From assembly GCA_026399205.1 (NCBI GenBank), contig JAPLRL010000083.1, forward strand, positions 1 through 51,308: a stretch of 51,308 nucleotides of DNA, read 5' to 3'. The notes under the pieces were generated by a model. It saw only the letters and a program-made list of their open reading frames with translations. It did no database searches and was not told the origin of the DNA. The number at the start of each line of letters is the position of its first letter. Within the stretch, counting starts at the first letter, position 1. Of the stretch, positions 11,701 to 18,678 are shown piece after piece. This stretch comes from Gammaproteobacteria bacterium. Its GTDB lineage: Bacteria; Pseudomonadota; Gammaproteobacteria; Legionellales; Legionellaceae. The translations under genes were made by a program, and so were the position numbers.

Positions 11701-12558
11701 GATATCATCGACAAGCTCTATATATTACGCACGCAAAAAATTATTCGCAAATCTGAAGCTCGGATGCACTATGTTAAGATGGAAGCACTTTTCTTTGCCA
11801 AACAACACCTATTTTTTCAAGAAATGAAAATCATGTTCTCACTGACGGACTCCGTGGATATTCAATCCGAATTAACCGAGCTCTGTCGACAAATGCTGCG
11901 TGAGCCGATAGAAATTGACTCAATAGACGACAATTTCATCCCAGAACTGCGAGCGCAAGCTCGAATATTGCAAGCACAAACCAATCCCGATTGGACGGGA
12001 TTTGTAAATCACTTTATCGGCGCTTACACTTATCACCTACAAGACATTTGGGCGAGATTTTATACGCAGCTGCAAGATTTACGAAGAGATGAAACTTGTA
12101 CGGATGTTGCTGAACGAGTGGAGAGTTTATATGTCGAGGTACGACAAAAACTTGCGCCATTCTTAACAACACATAAAGAAAATATGCTCAACTGTCTACA
12201 CTCGATATTAAGCGATGCACGATTTGGCGTAACCGTTAAAGCCAGTGCCGCACCTGCCATGACATTATTTGCTACTGAAGAAAACCCATTGGCTCTCTAT
12301 CAAGCCAGTTTAGTTTTACTAGAAGAGCGACAATATGAAGCTGCAGCCAAGACCGCCTCAGACGCATTAAAGCGATTTCAAAGTAAACTTGGAGCACGTG
12401 CTGTCGAATGCGGACGCTGTTTCTCTATTCTAGCCGCTTGCATGCGCGAATTAAATAGACCCACGTTGCTCAGCGAAACGTGCCGTGTGGAATCAGAATT
12501 ACTAGGGAACATTCCTGAAGTTTTGTTACACACTGCTCGGCCCGCATCAATGCACTGA
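8734..12558 (+). CDS. SecA-like DEAD motor ATPase with long novel N- and C-terminal regions
   Basis: Residues about 500-1000 carry the SecA-type two-domain motor: Walker A IKTGEGKST (K520), DEAD box VIVDEAD (D627-D630), GLTGTMG (about 797), motif V NTAGRGTDI (915-923) and motif VI GFGRASRQGQ (952-961). The match is to SecA (MRTGEGKT, NMAGRGTDI, GRSGRQGD) rather than to RNA helicases. It is not the housekeeping SecA: Walker A sits near residue 515 instead of about 105, about 500 unfamiliar residues precede it, and the zinc-binding C-terminus is missing. Residues about 1185-1260 look like a short TPR-type helical repeat. It starts one base after the ankyrin gene (TAATATG), implying translational coupling. 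Remodelling, unfolding or exporting the partner protein is a plausible role but not shown. Confidence 0.85.
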   Translation: MPLIDDEYQLPIELRTLPVTVQAAFIHGLERLLPEHYEAYEVEWSAWFAKIHKHEGLDRIHTLFFIQLPLSDLHLKTDFLKTPFLLSLINDAPPIVWDWCECYFKPISRLVDVQAFNQALQQFNLFCELVTTEQLIPHLAKPPTHLMSYQDRDNHYFASVLTALTKARNKSLQARSIDRLPPLAQIERGFSLQLPFVAKAMLCNGEITVPSKKELSECSDFETFSALSRARLTRDIELECGAETGEQALGEPVTGLSDKAMGVTDDRIQAPTERVRRYQQWDLFCTHLAEVSSQKLAKHHQLLLAQCALKAIANPFEDYELPQLITLSIHIKETLGIELFYKLFTLKVDLPQRTLKNYLECCQLLVELQSEPISQTVMAEYLHHSTLNLVHLLDVLRTAHAAYLEKKYPQRDIDAVMAAFSQTSEIVHTPLSAPELDKIKDEYLKIQAAGRAFGRLPKDKIKVSLYRHDKYTTLYLITEMVRKHFKIAPYDTQLLSLLALLETPEKLKGRIAQIKTGEGKSTIIAMLAAFVAAQGHFVDVITSSGYLSIRDQEKYAPFFTALGLTSSHICYSGKELKKEHFHAQILYGKNTDFEFAHMRDGIYNRKFRFSLKEGQLVPRTADAVIVDEADNLFLDTASSSARLAIPSHEHIEWIYAPLLAFGKLHLSKEQKPTHLHLPLLRHQLLTLEDEKYQEVVHGLSDGRLLKLLDSTREALFKTHENIHYVIKLARNDDGSTEKQVVIMDYDNTGRASVGQRWSAGVHQLVEEKHGFKPKSESMTATSLTHANFFNDYRLIYGLTGTMGEPAERAEILNIYHVDAFDVPPHFPCHRQALPAKFDADTPAHYETILADILKTQQAGRPVLVLFKTVASSKAFSEFLASKSMRHQLLNEMQQENEDYLISRAGEAKMITVATNTAGRGTDIILSPESKANGGLHVVFTFFPNNLRVEEQGFGRASRQGQSGSWAMYLCAEDDHIKKLLRGVELMDGDDIIDKLYILRTQKIIRKSEARMHYVKMEALFFAKQHLFFQEMKIMFSLTDSVDIQSELTELCRQMLREPIEIDSIDDNFIPELRAQARILQAQTNPDWTGFVNHFIGAYTYHLQDIWARFYTQLQDLRRDETCTDVAERVESLYVEVRQKLAPFLTTHKENMLNCLHSILSDARFGVTVKASAAPAMTLFATEENPLALYQASLVLLEERQYEAAAKTASDALKRFQSKLGARAVECGRCFSILAACMRELNRPTLLSETCRVESELLGNIPEVLLHTARPASMH

Positions 12559-12570
12559 TTTTTAAAGGGT

Positions 12571-13308
12571 TCAGGAAGGAGATCGTGGTGCTTGAGACTC
12601 CTCTGAAGCAGATAGATGTTGCGGAACTTCTGCCGTTTGAAATTGATTCTCTATTGAGAAGAACCCATGCTGCTGAAATATCGCACCAACTAGCTGAGGG
12701 AGCGAGGTCTCACGGTCCCTAATGAGGAGGTGCGTCGTCTGTGCAAGATCTGGGTGGGCTCCAGGAGCGAGAGAGGGGCGCTGCTGTATCTCCAAGCCTC
12801 CATGCACGCCTATAGAATACATGTAAGTGGCGGGTGGATGTGAACGATCCACATGACCAAAATCACGATATTCTGGCCGCTGGGCCAATCCAGGGCTCAT
12901 CAGAGGAGAAACTTGGTATATAATCACCCGTGCCTTGCATATCTGGATATGGGTTTTAATCAACTCAATTGTCCTCAATTCTATTTCTGGGTTATCAGGA
13001 CCAAGTCGCCTCAGCGTATTTTCAAGAATAGGTCTAGAAGGATATCCCTCATAGAGACTCTCACTGGAATTTGCGACAAGCTTACCCAGTTGCGCTGCCG
13101 CGGTGTCATCATCTTGGCTAGCAAGGACCAACTCGTGAATAATGCCTTCGCCCTCGCTTACCTTATCCCCAAACAAGATTTCTATTTGAGCCATCCCCAA
13201 CCCGCTTTCCTCTAATGCCTTCTCAAATGCTAGCTTTTGCAGGAGGTTATAAGTTTGGAAAGCCTTATACTCAAGTACTCTTTTAAGTTGCTCTTTAGTC
13301 AGGGCCAT
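12571..13308 (-). CDS. Hypothetical protein, 245 aa
   Basis: I do not recognise this protein. It is convergent with the SecA-like gene, only 12 bases from that gene's stop. The N-terminal half is predicted helical and charged (MALTKEQLKRVLEYKAFQTY at the start). The middle holds a Pro/Tyr-rich stretch around RPEYRDFGHVDRSHPP, and the tail is polar and Glu/Ser-rich (SASEESQAPRSPS). No signal peptide, membrane segment or catalytic motif is visible. The ATG has no obvious Shine-Dalgarno sequence. The acidic, Ser-rich C-terminus is the kind of tail seen on type IV-secreted effectors of Legionellales, but that alone is weak evidence. The opposite strand also has an open frame here (12853-13215) that looks like a shadow. 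Confidence 0.55.
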   Translation of the reverse strand: MALTKEQLKRVLEYKAFQTYNLLQKLAFEKALEESGLGMAQIEILFGDKVSEGEGIIHELVLASQDDDTAAAQLGKLVANSSESLYEGYPSRPILENTLRRLGPDNPEIELRTIELIKTHIQICKARVIIYQVSPLMSPGLAQRPEYRDFGHVDRSHPPATYMYSIGVHGGLEIQQRPSLAPGAHPDLAQTTHLLIRDRETSLPQLVGAIFQQHGFFSIENQFQTAEVPQHLSASEESQAPRSPS

Positions 13309-13400
13309 GATGTCATCCAGTGATGATTATAAACTCTTTATGTTTAATATATGTATTTAATTGGGGTATAGCAGCATACCTAAACTTTTCGTAACCATAC

Positions 13401-13925
13401 TCAGCGGCATCCAGTCATCGTTGATGAATCATTATAACCCCTCCTCACGAGCGGTAATGCAGATACCTCATCTAAGCTCAAATTGTGCCTTTGTCCACGC
13501 AACACAGATTTGTACCATTTTATCTCTAAAACATCTTTCGCTATATCAACCCCTAGCGCGGCAAAACCTTGCACCTCGAGCAAACCTTTATTATCTTCGA
13601 TATTGGGTCTTCCCTTGAAGTATGTAATTAAAGCACGCAACGGTATACGGAGCCAAGTCAGCGGTGTTGCTGCTATTTGGGTTATCCCACGAAAGATAGC
13701 AAACGCAGAAGCTGCAAACGTTAATCCAGCGAATTTGAATAAGTGAGTTTTATCCTTTACAAAAGGGATTGAAATGATGGCTGCCAAAAATATAAAGGGC
13801 GAAAGCACAAGACCCACAACACCTCTTATGGTATTCCCTAACCCATAAAACGGTTGCTTAAAAAGATCACGCCAAAGTTGCGAGTTTGTTTTATAGGGTT
13901 TAAATGTATCTTTAATATCTTTCAA
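13401..13925 (-). CDS. Hypothetical membrane-associated protein, possibly N-terminally truncated
   Basis: This 174-residue product has two hydrophobic segments: IRGVVGLVLSPFIFLAAII (about residues 33-52) and HLFKFAGLTFAASAFAIFRG (about 61-80). A polar C-terminal part follows. I recognise no family. The only usable start is TTG at 13925, with no ribosome-binding site. The frame stays open for about ten more codons upstream without an ATG, so the gene may have lost its original 5' end. The truncation would fall exactly where the integrase remnant (13927-14046, other strand) begins, which fits a deletion or integration junction. Membrane location is inferred from hydrophobicity only. Confidence 0.5.
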   Translation of the reverse strand: MKDIKDTFKPYKTNSQLWRDLFKQPFYGLGNTIRGVVGLVLSPFIFLAAIISIPFVKDKTHLFKFAGLTFAASAFAIFRGITQIAATPLTWLRIPLRALITYFKGRPNIEDNKGLLEVQGFAALGVDIAKDVLEIKWYKSVLRGQRHNLSLDEVSALPLVRRGYNDSSTMTGCR

Positions 13926-13926
13926 G

Positions 13927-14046
13927 ATGCTAGCGAGAGGGATCTCTATATCAAATTATGAGACGGTTTTGCGCTATGCACACCTCTCAAGTGATCACCT
14001 AAAAAGTGCGGCGGAGCATGTCAATGACACGTTTTTGCCACAGTAG
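13927..14046 (+). pseudogene. C-terminal remnant of a tyrosine recombinase (phage/island integrase)
   Basis: A 39-codon open stretch ends at the TAG at 14044 and reads NYETVLRYAHLSSDHLKSAA before the stop. This matches the end of the catalytic domain of phage-type integrases, where (T/M)xxRYAHL(S/T)xxHL surrounds the nucleophilic tyrosine; here that tyrosine is in RYAHLS. Nothing upstream in any frame continues the domain, so only the last portion survives. It lies 45 bp from the 3' end of tRNA-Lys and is oriented towards it, the position an integrase gene occupies in a tRNA-integrated element. It was probably cut by a deletion that also removed the 5' end of the neighbouring minus-strand gene. 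Confidence 0.65.
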
Positions 14047-14091
14047 GCTAGTTTTAATGCCACAGGACCAGGCTAAAACCCTTACTGGGAT

Positions 14092-14167
14092 TGGTGGGCC
14101 GTACAAGATTCGAACTTGTGACACAGTGGTTAAGAGCCACCTGCTCTACCAACTGAGCTAACGGCCC
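14092..14167 (-). tRNA. tRNA-Lys (anticodon CTT)
   Basis: On the minus strand the 76 bases fold as a complete cloverleaf: acceptor stem GGGCCGT/ACGGCCC, D arm GCTC-AGTTGGTA-GAGC, anticodon stem GGTGG/CCACT with loop CTCTTAA (anticodon CTT, codon AAG), a five-base variable loop GTGTC, T arm ACAAG-TTCGAAT-CTTGT, and an encoded CCA end. It closely resembles E. coli tRNA-Lys in acceptor and D arm. The 3' end faces the integrase remnant at 13927-14046, suggesting past use as an attachment site. Confidence 0.97.
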
Positions 14168-14275
14168 TAGTAGGATCCGGGATTATTCTACCGGTTTAAA
14201 AAAGAAGATCAAGTGACAAACAAAAATCGACATGGCAAACTAAGCCCCTGTTTCATCAACACCAAAGAAAAGCAC

Positions 14276-15130
14276 ATGCAAGACGCACTTTACGCCCATC
14301 CGGTCGCGCCCACGGCCCTTCATGAACCCGCTGACTCAACACTCACAAGCCGTCTTGAACACGGGCAAGTTATTTTTTGTCCCGACTTGTCTTTTGACGT
14401 TCTTCCCGCCGAACAACCGCTGTTTAATCCTGCCATTCTAGATGGCAGTCACAAAAATATCAGCGCACACCCCCTTCGTTTGGGTATTGGTGGTGCTAAA
14501 CAACTAGATCCGAGCTTACTCCCCGTCCTTAAAAGCTTGCTTAACCGCTTTTATCATCAATCTAGTCAATGGGTTAATACGTTTTTTCCTGACTATACAC
14601 CTCACCTCGAAGTGGGACGCACTAGCTTTCGCCCAGCGCAAATTCAAGGTCGACACAGTTCAAAGCGCAAAGACGATACAAGATTACATGTCGATGCGTT
14701 TCCTTCTACCCCCTTGCAAGGTAAACGCATTTTACGCGTATTCAGTAACATTCATCCCGAGGGGCTGGCTCGCACATGGCACCTAGGTGAAAATTTTGAT
14801 CACGTCATTTCGCAGTTTAAACATCATATTCCGCCCTATCACCCGCTTTTAGCAACCCTGATGCATCAGTTGCGCCTAACCAAATCAAAACGCAGCGAAT
14901 ATGATCATCGCATGTTGCATCTCCATGACAGTATGAAACTCGATGATGCTTACCAAGCCAGTGTGGCTAAAACCAAAGTGGCGTTTCCGGCGCAAAGCAG
15001 CTGGATTGTGTTCACTGATGTAGTCTCGCATGCGGCATTACAGGGACAATTTGCGCTAGAACAAACGTTTTATTTGCCAAGCGAGAAGATGCAAAATCCA
15101 GAGCTTTCACCGCTATGCAGGGTATTTTAA
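14276..15130 (+). CDS. kdoO: Kdo hydroxylase family protein (Fe(II)/2-oxoglutarate type)
   Basis: KdoO enzymes hydroxylate the Kdo sugar of lipopolysaccharide inner core. The protein carries the family's signature block RLHVDAFPSTPLQGKRILRV followed by FSNIHPEG and RTWHLGE. The HVD of HVDAF supplies the His/Asp iron ligands, and a later histidine (VVSHAALQGQF) is a candidate third ligand. I chose the ATG at 14276 (284 residues) because it gives about 30 residues before the conserved LEHGQVIF block, as in the family. An in-frame GTG at 14213 with AAGAAG ahead of it would add 21 residues and cannot be excluded. The gene stands alone between tRNA-Lys and a convergent lipoprotein gene, with a hairpin at its 3' end. 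Together with lapA and lapB it points to an LPS-bearing envelope. Confidence 0.85.
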   Translation: MQDALYAHPVAPTALHEPADSTLTSRLEHGQVIFCPDLSFDVLPAEQPLFNPAILDGSHKNISAHPLRLGIGGAKQLDPSLLPVLKSLLNRFYHQSSQWVNTFFPDYTPHLEVGRTSFRPAQIQGRHSSKRKDDTRLHVDAFPSTPLQGKRILRVFSNIHPEGLARTWHLGENFDHVISQFKHHIPPYHPLLATLMHQLRLTKSKRSEYDHRMLHLHDSMKLDDAYQASVAKTKVAFPAQSSWIVFTDVVSHAALQGQFALEQTFYLPSEKMQNPELSPLCRVF

Positions 15131-15145
15131 AAACCAGAGTTCAAA

Positions 15146-15186
15146 GGTGGATTACGGGCCTGGCGGCCCTAATCCACCCTACTTTT
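15146..15186. terminator. Bidirectional hairpin terminator between convergent genes
   Basis: GGTGGATTACGGGCC (15146-15160) pairs with GGCCCTAATCCACC (15165-15178), leaving one bulged base and a four-base loop. A CTACTTTT run follows on the plus strand. It separates the 3' ends of the Kdo hydroxylase and the minus-strand lipoprotein gene and could serve both. The arm ending 'CCACCCTAC' resembles the ends of the family I repeats, so it may be a relic of a similar element. Confidence 0.6.
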
Positions 15187-17833
15187 AGAAGACGTAGCTA
15201 AGTGCGAGCCCAAAGGCACCGCCTATGAGTGTATTAGATCCTGTAATGCTGCGTGTCGCTGTCACAACTGCAGTGCCACAGTTTGCAGCCACGGGTGCAA
15301 ATATATTGACCGCCCCTTGGCCTAGTGAAAAAATCGCCTGATAGATATTTCCTTGTGAATCTAGGGCAATGCCATTGACATTGTGAATGTCTCTGCCCCT
15401 AATGATACAACTCGGTGGAATATTATTATTCCCAGGACTCAGTGAACTGCCTTCAAACACTAAAATCTTATTGTTTGAACCCGTTACCCAGACATTTCCT
15501 GAGGTATCGACGAAGAGGCCTTGAGGAAAACGAAGTTGCGTATTAGAACCGGAAATGGTGATAGTCGGTGATATATCACCCCCTGCTCCCCCCGCCGCAA
15601 ACTCTTCAACAGAATCACCACCCAGATTGGTCACCCAAATATTATTACTGCTATCAAGGACTAACGCACTCGGAAAGTCCAAACCCGTACTCGCTCCCGA
15701 GATGGTTGTGGTCGGTGCCGGAGTAGTGTACACCCCTGGCGCTTGATAGGTCTCAGGATAAATGTGTATCGCGTTATTAGACGCTGAAACATAGATATTG
15801 CCGCTAAAATCTGTCGCAACACCCGTTACGGCAGATGACGTCAATGTGACAGAGGCGCTGCTTGAACCAACTGTACTGGCCGGAAAGCGATACACTGTAC
15901 CTGTCACCGATTGGACGACCCAAAGATTATTATTCCCATCTATAAACACATTTGATGGCGTACTTAATCCAGTCACCTCATAAGTTGGACTCACATTCCC
16001 ATTATCTGTTACAGCAAATGTCAGTGCATAAGGGTTGTTGTAAGGGGCAGAACCAGTCCCTAGATTAGCAACCACCACATTGGCCGCAACTGCATGATAC
16101 ATCCATGCATTACCGCTATTATCCACCGCGGCACAAAACGAGCTCGTTGGGCACGAAACCGCGTTAAATGCATGCCCCGAATCAACACTCGTCACCGAAC
16201 TCCAGCTGGCGCCATTATAACTCAAGGCGCCACCTGCAGCGTCTACTGCCATGCAGAATGCACTACCTAGGCAAGAGACTGAGGTGAGTGCGGTGCTACC
16301 ATCAGGATTAAATGGACTCCAACTGCTCCCGTTATAACGATAAGCATCACCACTATCGTCTACCGCCATACAAGATGAACTACTATTAGGCGTACAAGAT
16401 ACGGAAGTCAATTGATTTGCGCTAACTCTAGAAAATAGCGTCCAAGTGGTTCCATCAAAACGATCAGCATTCCCATTATTGTCTACCACCATACAAAATG
16501 AAGAACTTGTACAAGAAACAGATGTTAATGAATTAGCTAGCGAATAGATATTGGTCCAGGTACCCCCGCTCAATGTCCAAACGATTCCAGATGTAGTGCC
16601 GTCTACAGCCATACAGAATGAAGTCGTCGGACAAGAAACTGCAGTTAAGGAATTACCTGATTGAATCACTGTTGGAACCCAGGTTGTTCCCGTATAAAGA
16701 GACCCAACACCATTGCTATCTACTGCCCAACAATAGGTGGGGCTTGCACAAGATACTGAATTAACGTGATGAAGCGCCGCAACTGCAATAGTCCCGGCAG
16801 CACTCCAGGTTGTTCCATTATAAGCAAAGGCATGACCTGCGGTATCAACAGCCATACAAAATGTAGGGGTTGGACAAGAGACGGAAGCCAGATCTGAACT
16901 ACCGTCAATATTCATAAGCGTCCATATACTGTTCACAGTCAACGTCGCACCACTACTAGTGACGGATGCAGTGGCGGCATCAGTTACAATAACTCGATAT
17001 ATATTGCCATTATTTGCAGAGCTCAGTGCTGCTGTAGTGTAAGTTGATGTTTGTCCACCGGTTCCTGTGGTCACATTCGCGAAACCACTCCCTGTATTGA
17101 CCTGCCATTGATAAGTGTAGGATGGCGTTCCCCCAGAAGCTGTGGTCGAAAAAGTGGCAGTTTCTCCTGAAAAAACGGTTTGATAACTAGGAGCGCTTGT
17201 ACTCAGTGCACTTGCAATTGTCCCACTGCTCAATGCTTCGGCTGTTAAACCCTGAGCATCTGTCGCTGTAATAGTATAACTAAAGCCTCCAGCCGTTGTC
17301 GGCACCCCAGAAACCAATCCTGTAGATGCATTCAAGGTGGTTCCTGCAGGAACTGCACCTGCGGTCTGAGTATAGGTATAAGGCATCGTACCACCACTCG
17401 CCACATTGGTTTGTGAGTAGGCGACCCCCACTTCAGTATAAGTTGAGGGTGTGGCGGCCATCGTCACTGTTGTCGTGGTAATGGTGATGGTCACCGGTGT
17501 TTGACTGTCTACCGAAAACATACAAAATCCATTCGGAAGATTGGTGCAAGTTGTATCCAGTGCGATATAGGGTAGCGTATTCACTTTAATCCCCGCATAG
17601 GGATAAACTTGATGCGGTGCCGTAGCCGTTATCATGAGGTATTTATTCTGAACCGTATAGTTTTGGCAAGATAGAATGCCTTTTGCATTCAGACACAGGG
17701 TGATTTCTGCCGTACCGCCTAGAACGCCAGTACCTTGGATATTAAACAGTTGTCCCGTCGTGGTTGCTGCTGCACTTTGACAACCGATTAAAACCAAAAA
17801 AAAAGCTAGGTGCGTTAAAATCCGTTTTATCAT
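15185..17833 (-). CDS. Secreted lipoprotein with Ig-like domains and two beta-propeller-like repeat arrays
   Basis: The N-terminus is a lipoprotein signal peptide with lipobox LIGC (C18) and Gln at +2, predicting outer-membrane anchoring. Residues about 125-205 resemble a putative-Ig (He_PIG) domain (SGVPTTAGGFSYTITATDAQ) and about 210-300 a second Ig-like domain. Then come seven repeats of about 42 residues built on VSCxxxxxCxAVD...G....Y.G..W, each with a Cys-x5-Cys pair; seven copies fit a seven-bladed propeller stabilised by disulfides. The C-terminal 280 residues are NHL-like repeats (FVDTSGNVWVTGSNNKILVF). Such SCxxxxxFCxAV repeats are, to my knowledge, commoner in Actinobacteria, so transfer is possible. 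AAGGA lies six bases before the ATG. It follows the holD-like gene by nine bases. A surface or periplasmic binding role is inferred. Confidence 0.75.
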   Translation of the reverse strand: MIKRILTHLAFFLVLIGCQSAAATTTGQLFNIQGTGVLGGTAEITLCLNAKGILSCQNYTVQNKYLMITATAPHQVYPYAGIKVNTLPYIALDTTCTNLPNGFCMFSVDSQTPVTITITTTTVTMAATPSTYTEVGVAYSQTNVASGGTMPYTYTQTAGAVPAGTTLNASTGLVSGVPTTAGGFSYTITATDAQGLTAEALSSGTIASALSTSAPSYQTVFSGETATFSTTASGGTPSYTYQWQVNTGSGFANVTTGTGGQTSTYTTAALSSANNGNIYRVIVTDAATASVTSSGATLTVNSIWTLMNIDGSSDLASVSCPTPTFCMAVDTAGHAFAYNGTTWSAAGTIAVAALHHVNSVSCASPTYCWAVDSNGVGSLYTGTTWVPTVIQSGNSLTAVSCPTTSFCMAVDGTTSGIVWTLSGGTWTNIYSLANSLTSVSCTSSSFCMVVDNNGNADRFDGTTWTLFSRVSANQLTSVSCTPNSSSSCMAVDDSGDAYRYNGSSWSPFNPDGSTALTSVSCLGSAFCMAVDAAGGALSYNGASWSSVTSVDSGHAFNAVSCPTSSFCAAVDNSGNAWMYHAVAANVVVANLGTGSAPYNNPYALTFAVTDNGNVSPTYEVTGLSTPSNVFIDGNNNLWVVQSVTGTVYRFPASTVGSSSASVTLTSSAVTGVATDFSGNIYVSASNNAIHIYPETYQAPGVYTTPAPTTTISGASTGLDFPSALVLDSSNNIWVTNLGGDSVEEFAAGGAGGDISPTITISGSNTQLRFPQGLFVDTSGNVWVTGSNNKILVFEGSSLSPGNNNIPPSCIIRGRDIHNVNGIALDSQGNIYQAIFSLGQGAVNIFAPVAANCGTAVVTATRSITGSNTLIGGAFGLALSYVF

Positions 17834-17842
17834 GGCTATTCC

Positions 17843-18226
17843 TTATGCCTGGCTCCGTTTCAATAACGATAAATACAGCTGTTTTTTCTTAATCGGGTGC
17901 GACAATACCTCAGTCAAGCCATCCATCATGACTGTTTTTTCTAACTGCGGCAAGAGATGAGCAGGTGGTGCAATCTGGTGACCAAACACCAAAACCAATG
18001 AGGCTGCCTTTGCTTGCTGCCATTGATCAATCAACTCAACTTGTTTTTTTTCTATCCCAACCCCATGCAAAATTGCGTTCAGTAGGCGATTTTCTGCGTG
18101 ATTTAAAGGCAATGAACACCCGTCTGCAATTAAAACACAAATTCGTGGTGAGCGAACGGGCTTGTCTCGACGGACCCACCTGTCAATATCCATCAGTGCT
18201 AAACAATGGTTTTGCGATTCATTCAT
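17843..18226 (-). CDS. holD: Putative DNA polymerase III psi subunit (HolD-like)
   Basis: This 127-residue protein has the layout of bacterial psi subunits: an N-terminal 'L..M.I..W..R' segment (LALMDIDRWVRRDKP) that in HolD binds single-stranded DNA-binding protein, a central alpha/beta part with VLVFG, and an ending of the form sHPxxKKxLyxxLL (LSHPIKKKQLYLSLLKR). HolD links the clamp loader to SSB. Sequence conservation in this family is low, so the call rests on pattern and length rather than diagnostic residues. The ATG lacks a clear ribosome-binding site. The 11-bp tandem repeat begins 46 bases upstream, in the place of its promoter. The lipoprotein gene follows nine bases downstream; the pair have no evident functional link. 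Confidence 0.5.
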   Translation of the reverse strand: MNESQNHCLALMDIDRWVRRDKPVRSPRICVLIADGCSLPLNHAENRLLNAILHGVGIEKKQVELIDQWQQAKAASLVLVFGHQIAPPAHLLPQLEKTVMMDGLTEVLSHPIKKKQLYLSLLKRSQA

Positions 18227-18271
18227 GTTGTGTGGCCTATAAAAATATGGGATCGCAGTCGGGGTTTTGTC

Positions 18272-18490
18272 CGGTCACTGCACGGTCACTGCACGGTCGC
18301 CGCACGGTCGCCGCACGGTCACTGCACGGTCACTGCACGGTCACTGCACGGTCACTGCACGGTCACTGCACGGTCACTGCACGGTCGCCGCACGGTCGCC
18401 GCACGGTCACTGCACGGTCACTGCACGGTCACCGCACGGTCACTGCACGGTCACTGCACGGTCCACTGCACGGTCACTGCACGGTCGCCG
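18272..18490. repeat. Minisatellite: 20 tandem copies of an 11-bp unit
   Basis: The unit is CGGTCACTGCA. The variable core is ACTG in most copies, GCCG in units 3, 4, 11, 12 and 20, and ACCG in unit 15. Unit 18 has one inserted C (12 bp). The two GG pairs eight units apart suggest a higher-order duplication. The array ends directly at the terminal inverted repeat of the family I element (shared G at 18490). Because 11 is not a multiple of 3, all plus-strand frames stay open and spell an 11-residue repeat (HGHCTVTARSL), so apparent ORFs here are artefacts of the repeat. Confidence 0.95.
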
Positions 18491-18678
18491 TAGGGTGGAC
18501 AAAGGAGCCTCACGTTGATCCTGCAGGTTTTTCGAACCCCTTAGGCGACGTGTCCACCGGTGGCTCGGAGCTTGCTAGCCCTCGTTCTCAAGAGGCTCCG
18601 AGTCACCGGTGGACACGTCGCCTGTGAAGATCTCCGTCATCTGTAAGGCTTGACGCTGGGCTCCTTTGTCCACCCTAC
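18490..18678. mobile_element. Family I inverted-repeat element (MITE-like), complete, 189 bp
   Basis: Perfect 19-bp terminal inverted repeats, GTAGGGTGGACAAAGGAGC at 18490-18508 and its complement at 18660-18678, enclose a second nested palindrome around GGCGACGTGTCCACCGG. No transposase is encoded. A second full copy lies at 46122-46276, a half copy at 33021-33119 and a lone end at 49636-49655. The right end lies within pyrF, where it encodes that protein's last 13 residues and stop codon. Confidence 0.85.

Noticed and set aside
12853-13215. 120-codon plus-strand frame opposite the 245-residue gene
   Set aside because: The minus-strand product has better composition and length; with neither recognised, I kept the longer frame.
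18272-18490. Tandem repeat as a CRISPR array
   Set aside because: The units are 11 bp, contiguous and have no spacers; no cas genes are present.
17965-18627. Long plus-strand frames over the 11-bp repeats (220, 95 and 83 codons)
   Set aside because: They arise because an 11-bp unit free of stops is open in all frames; the non-repeat part is antisense to the holD-like gene or lies in the mobile element.
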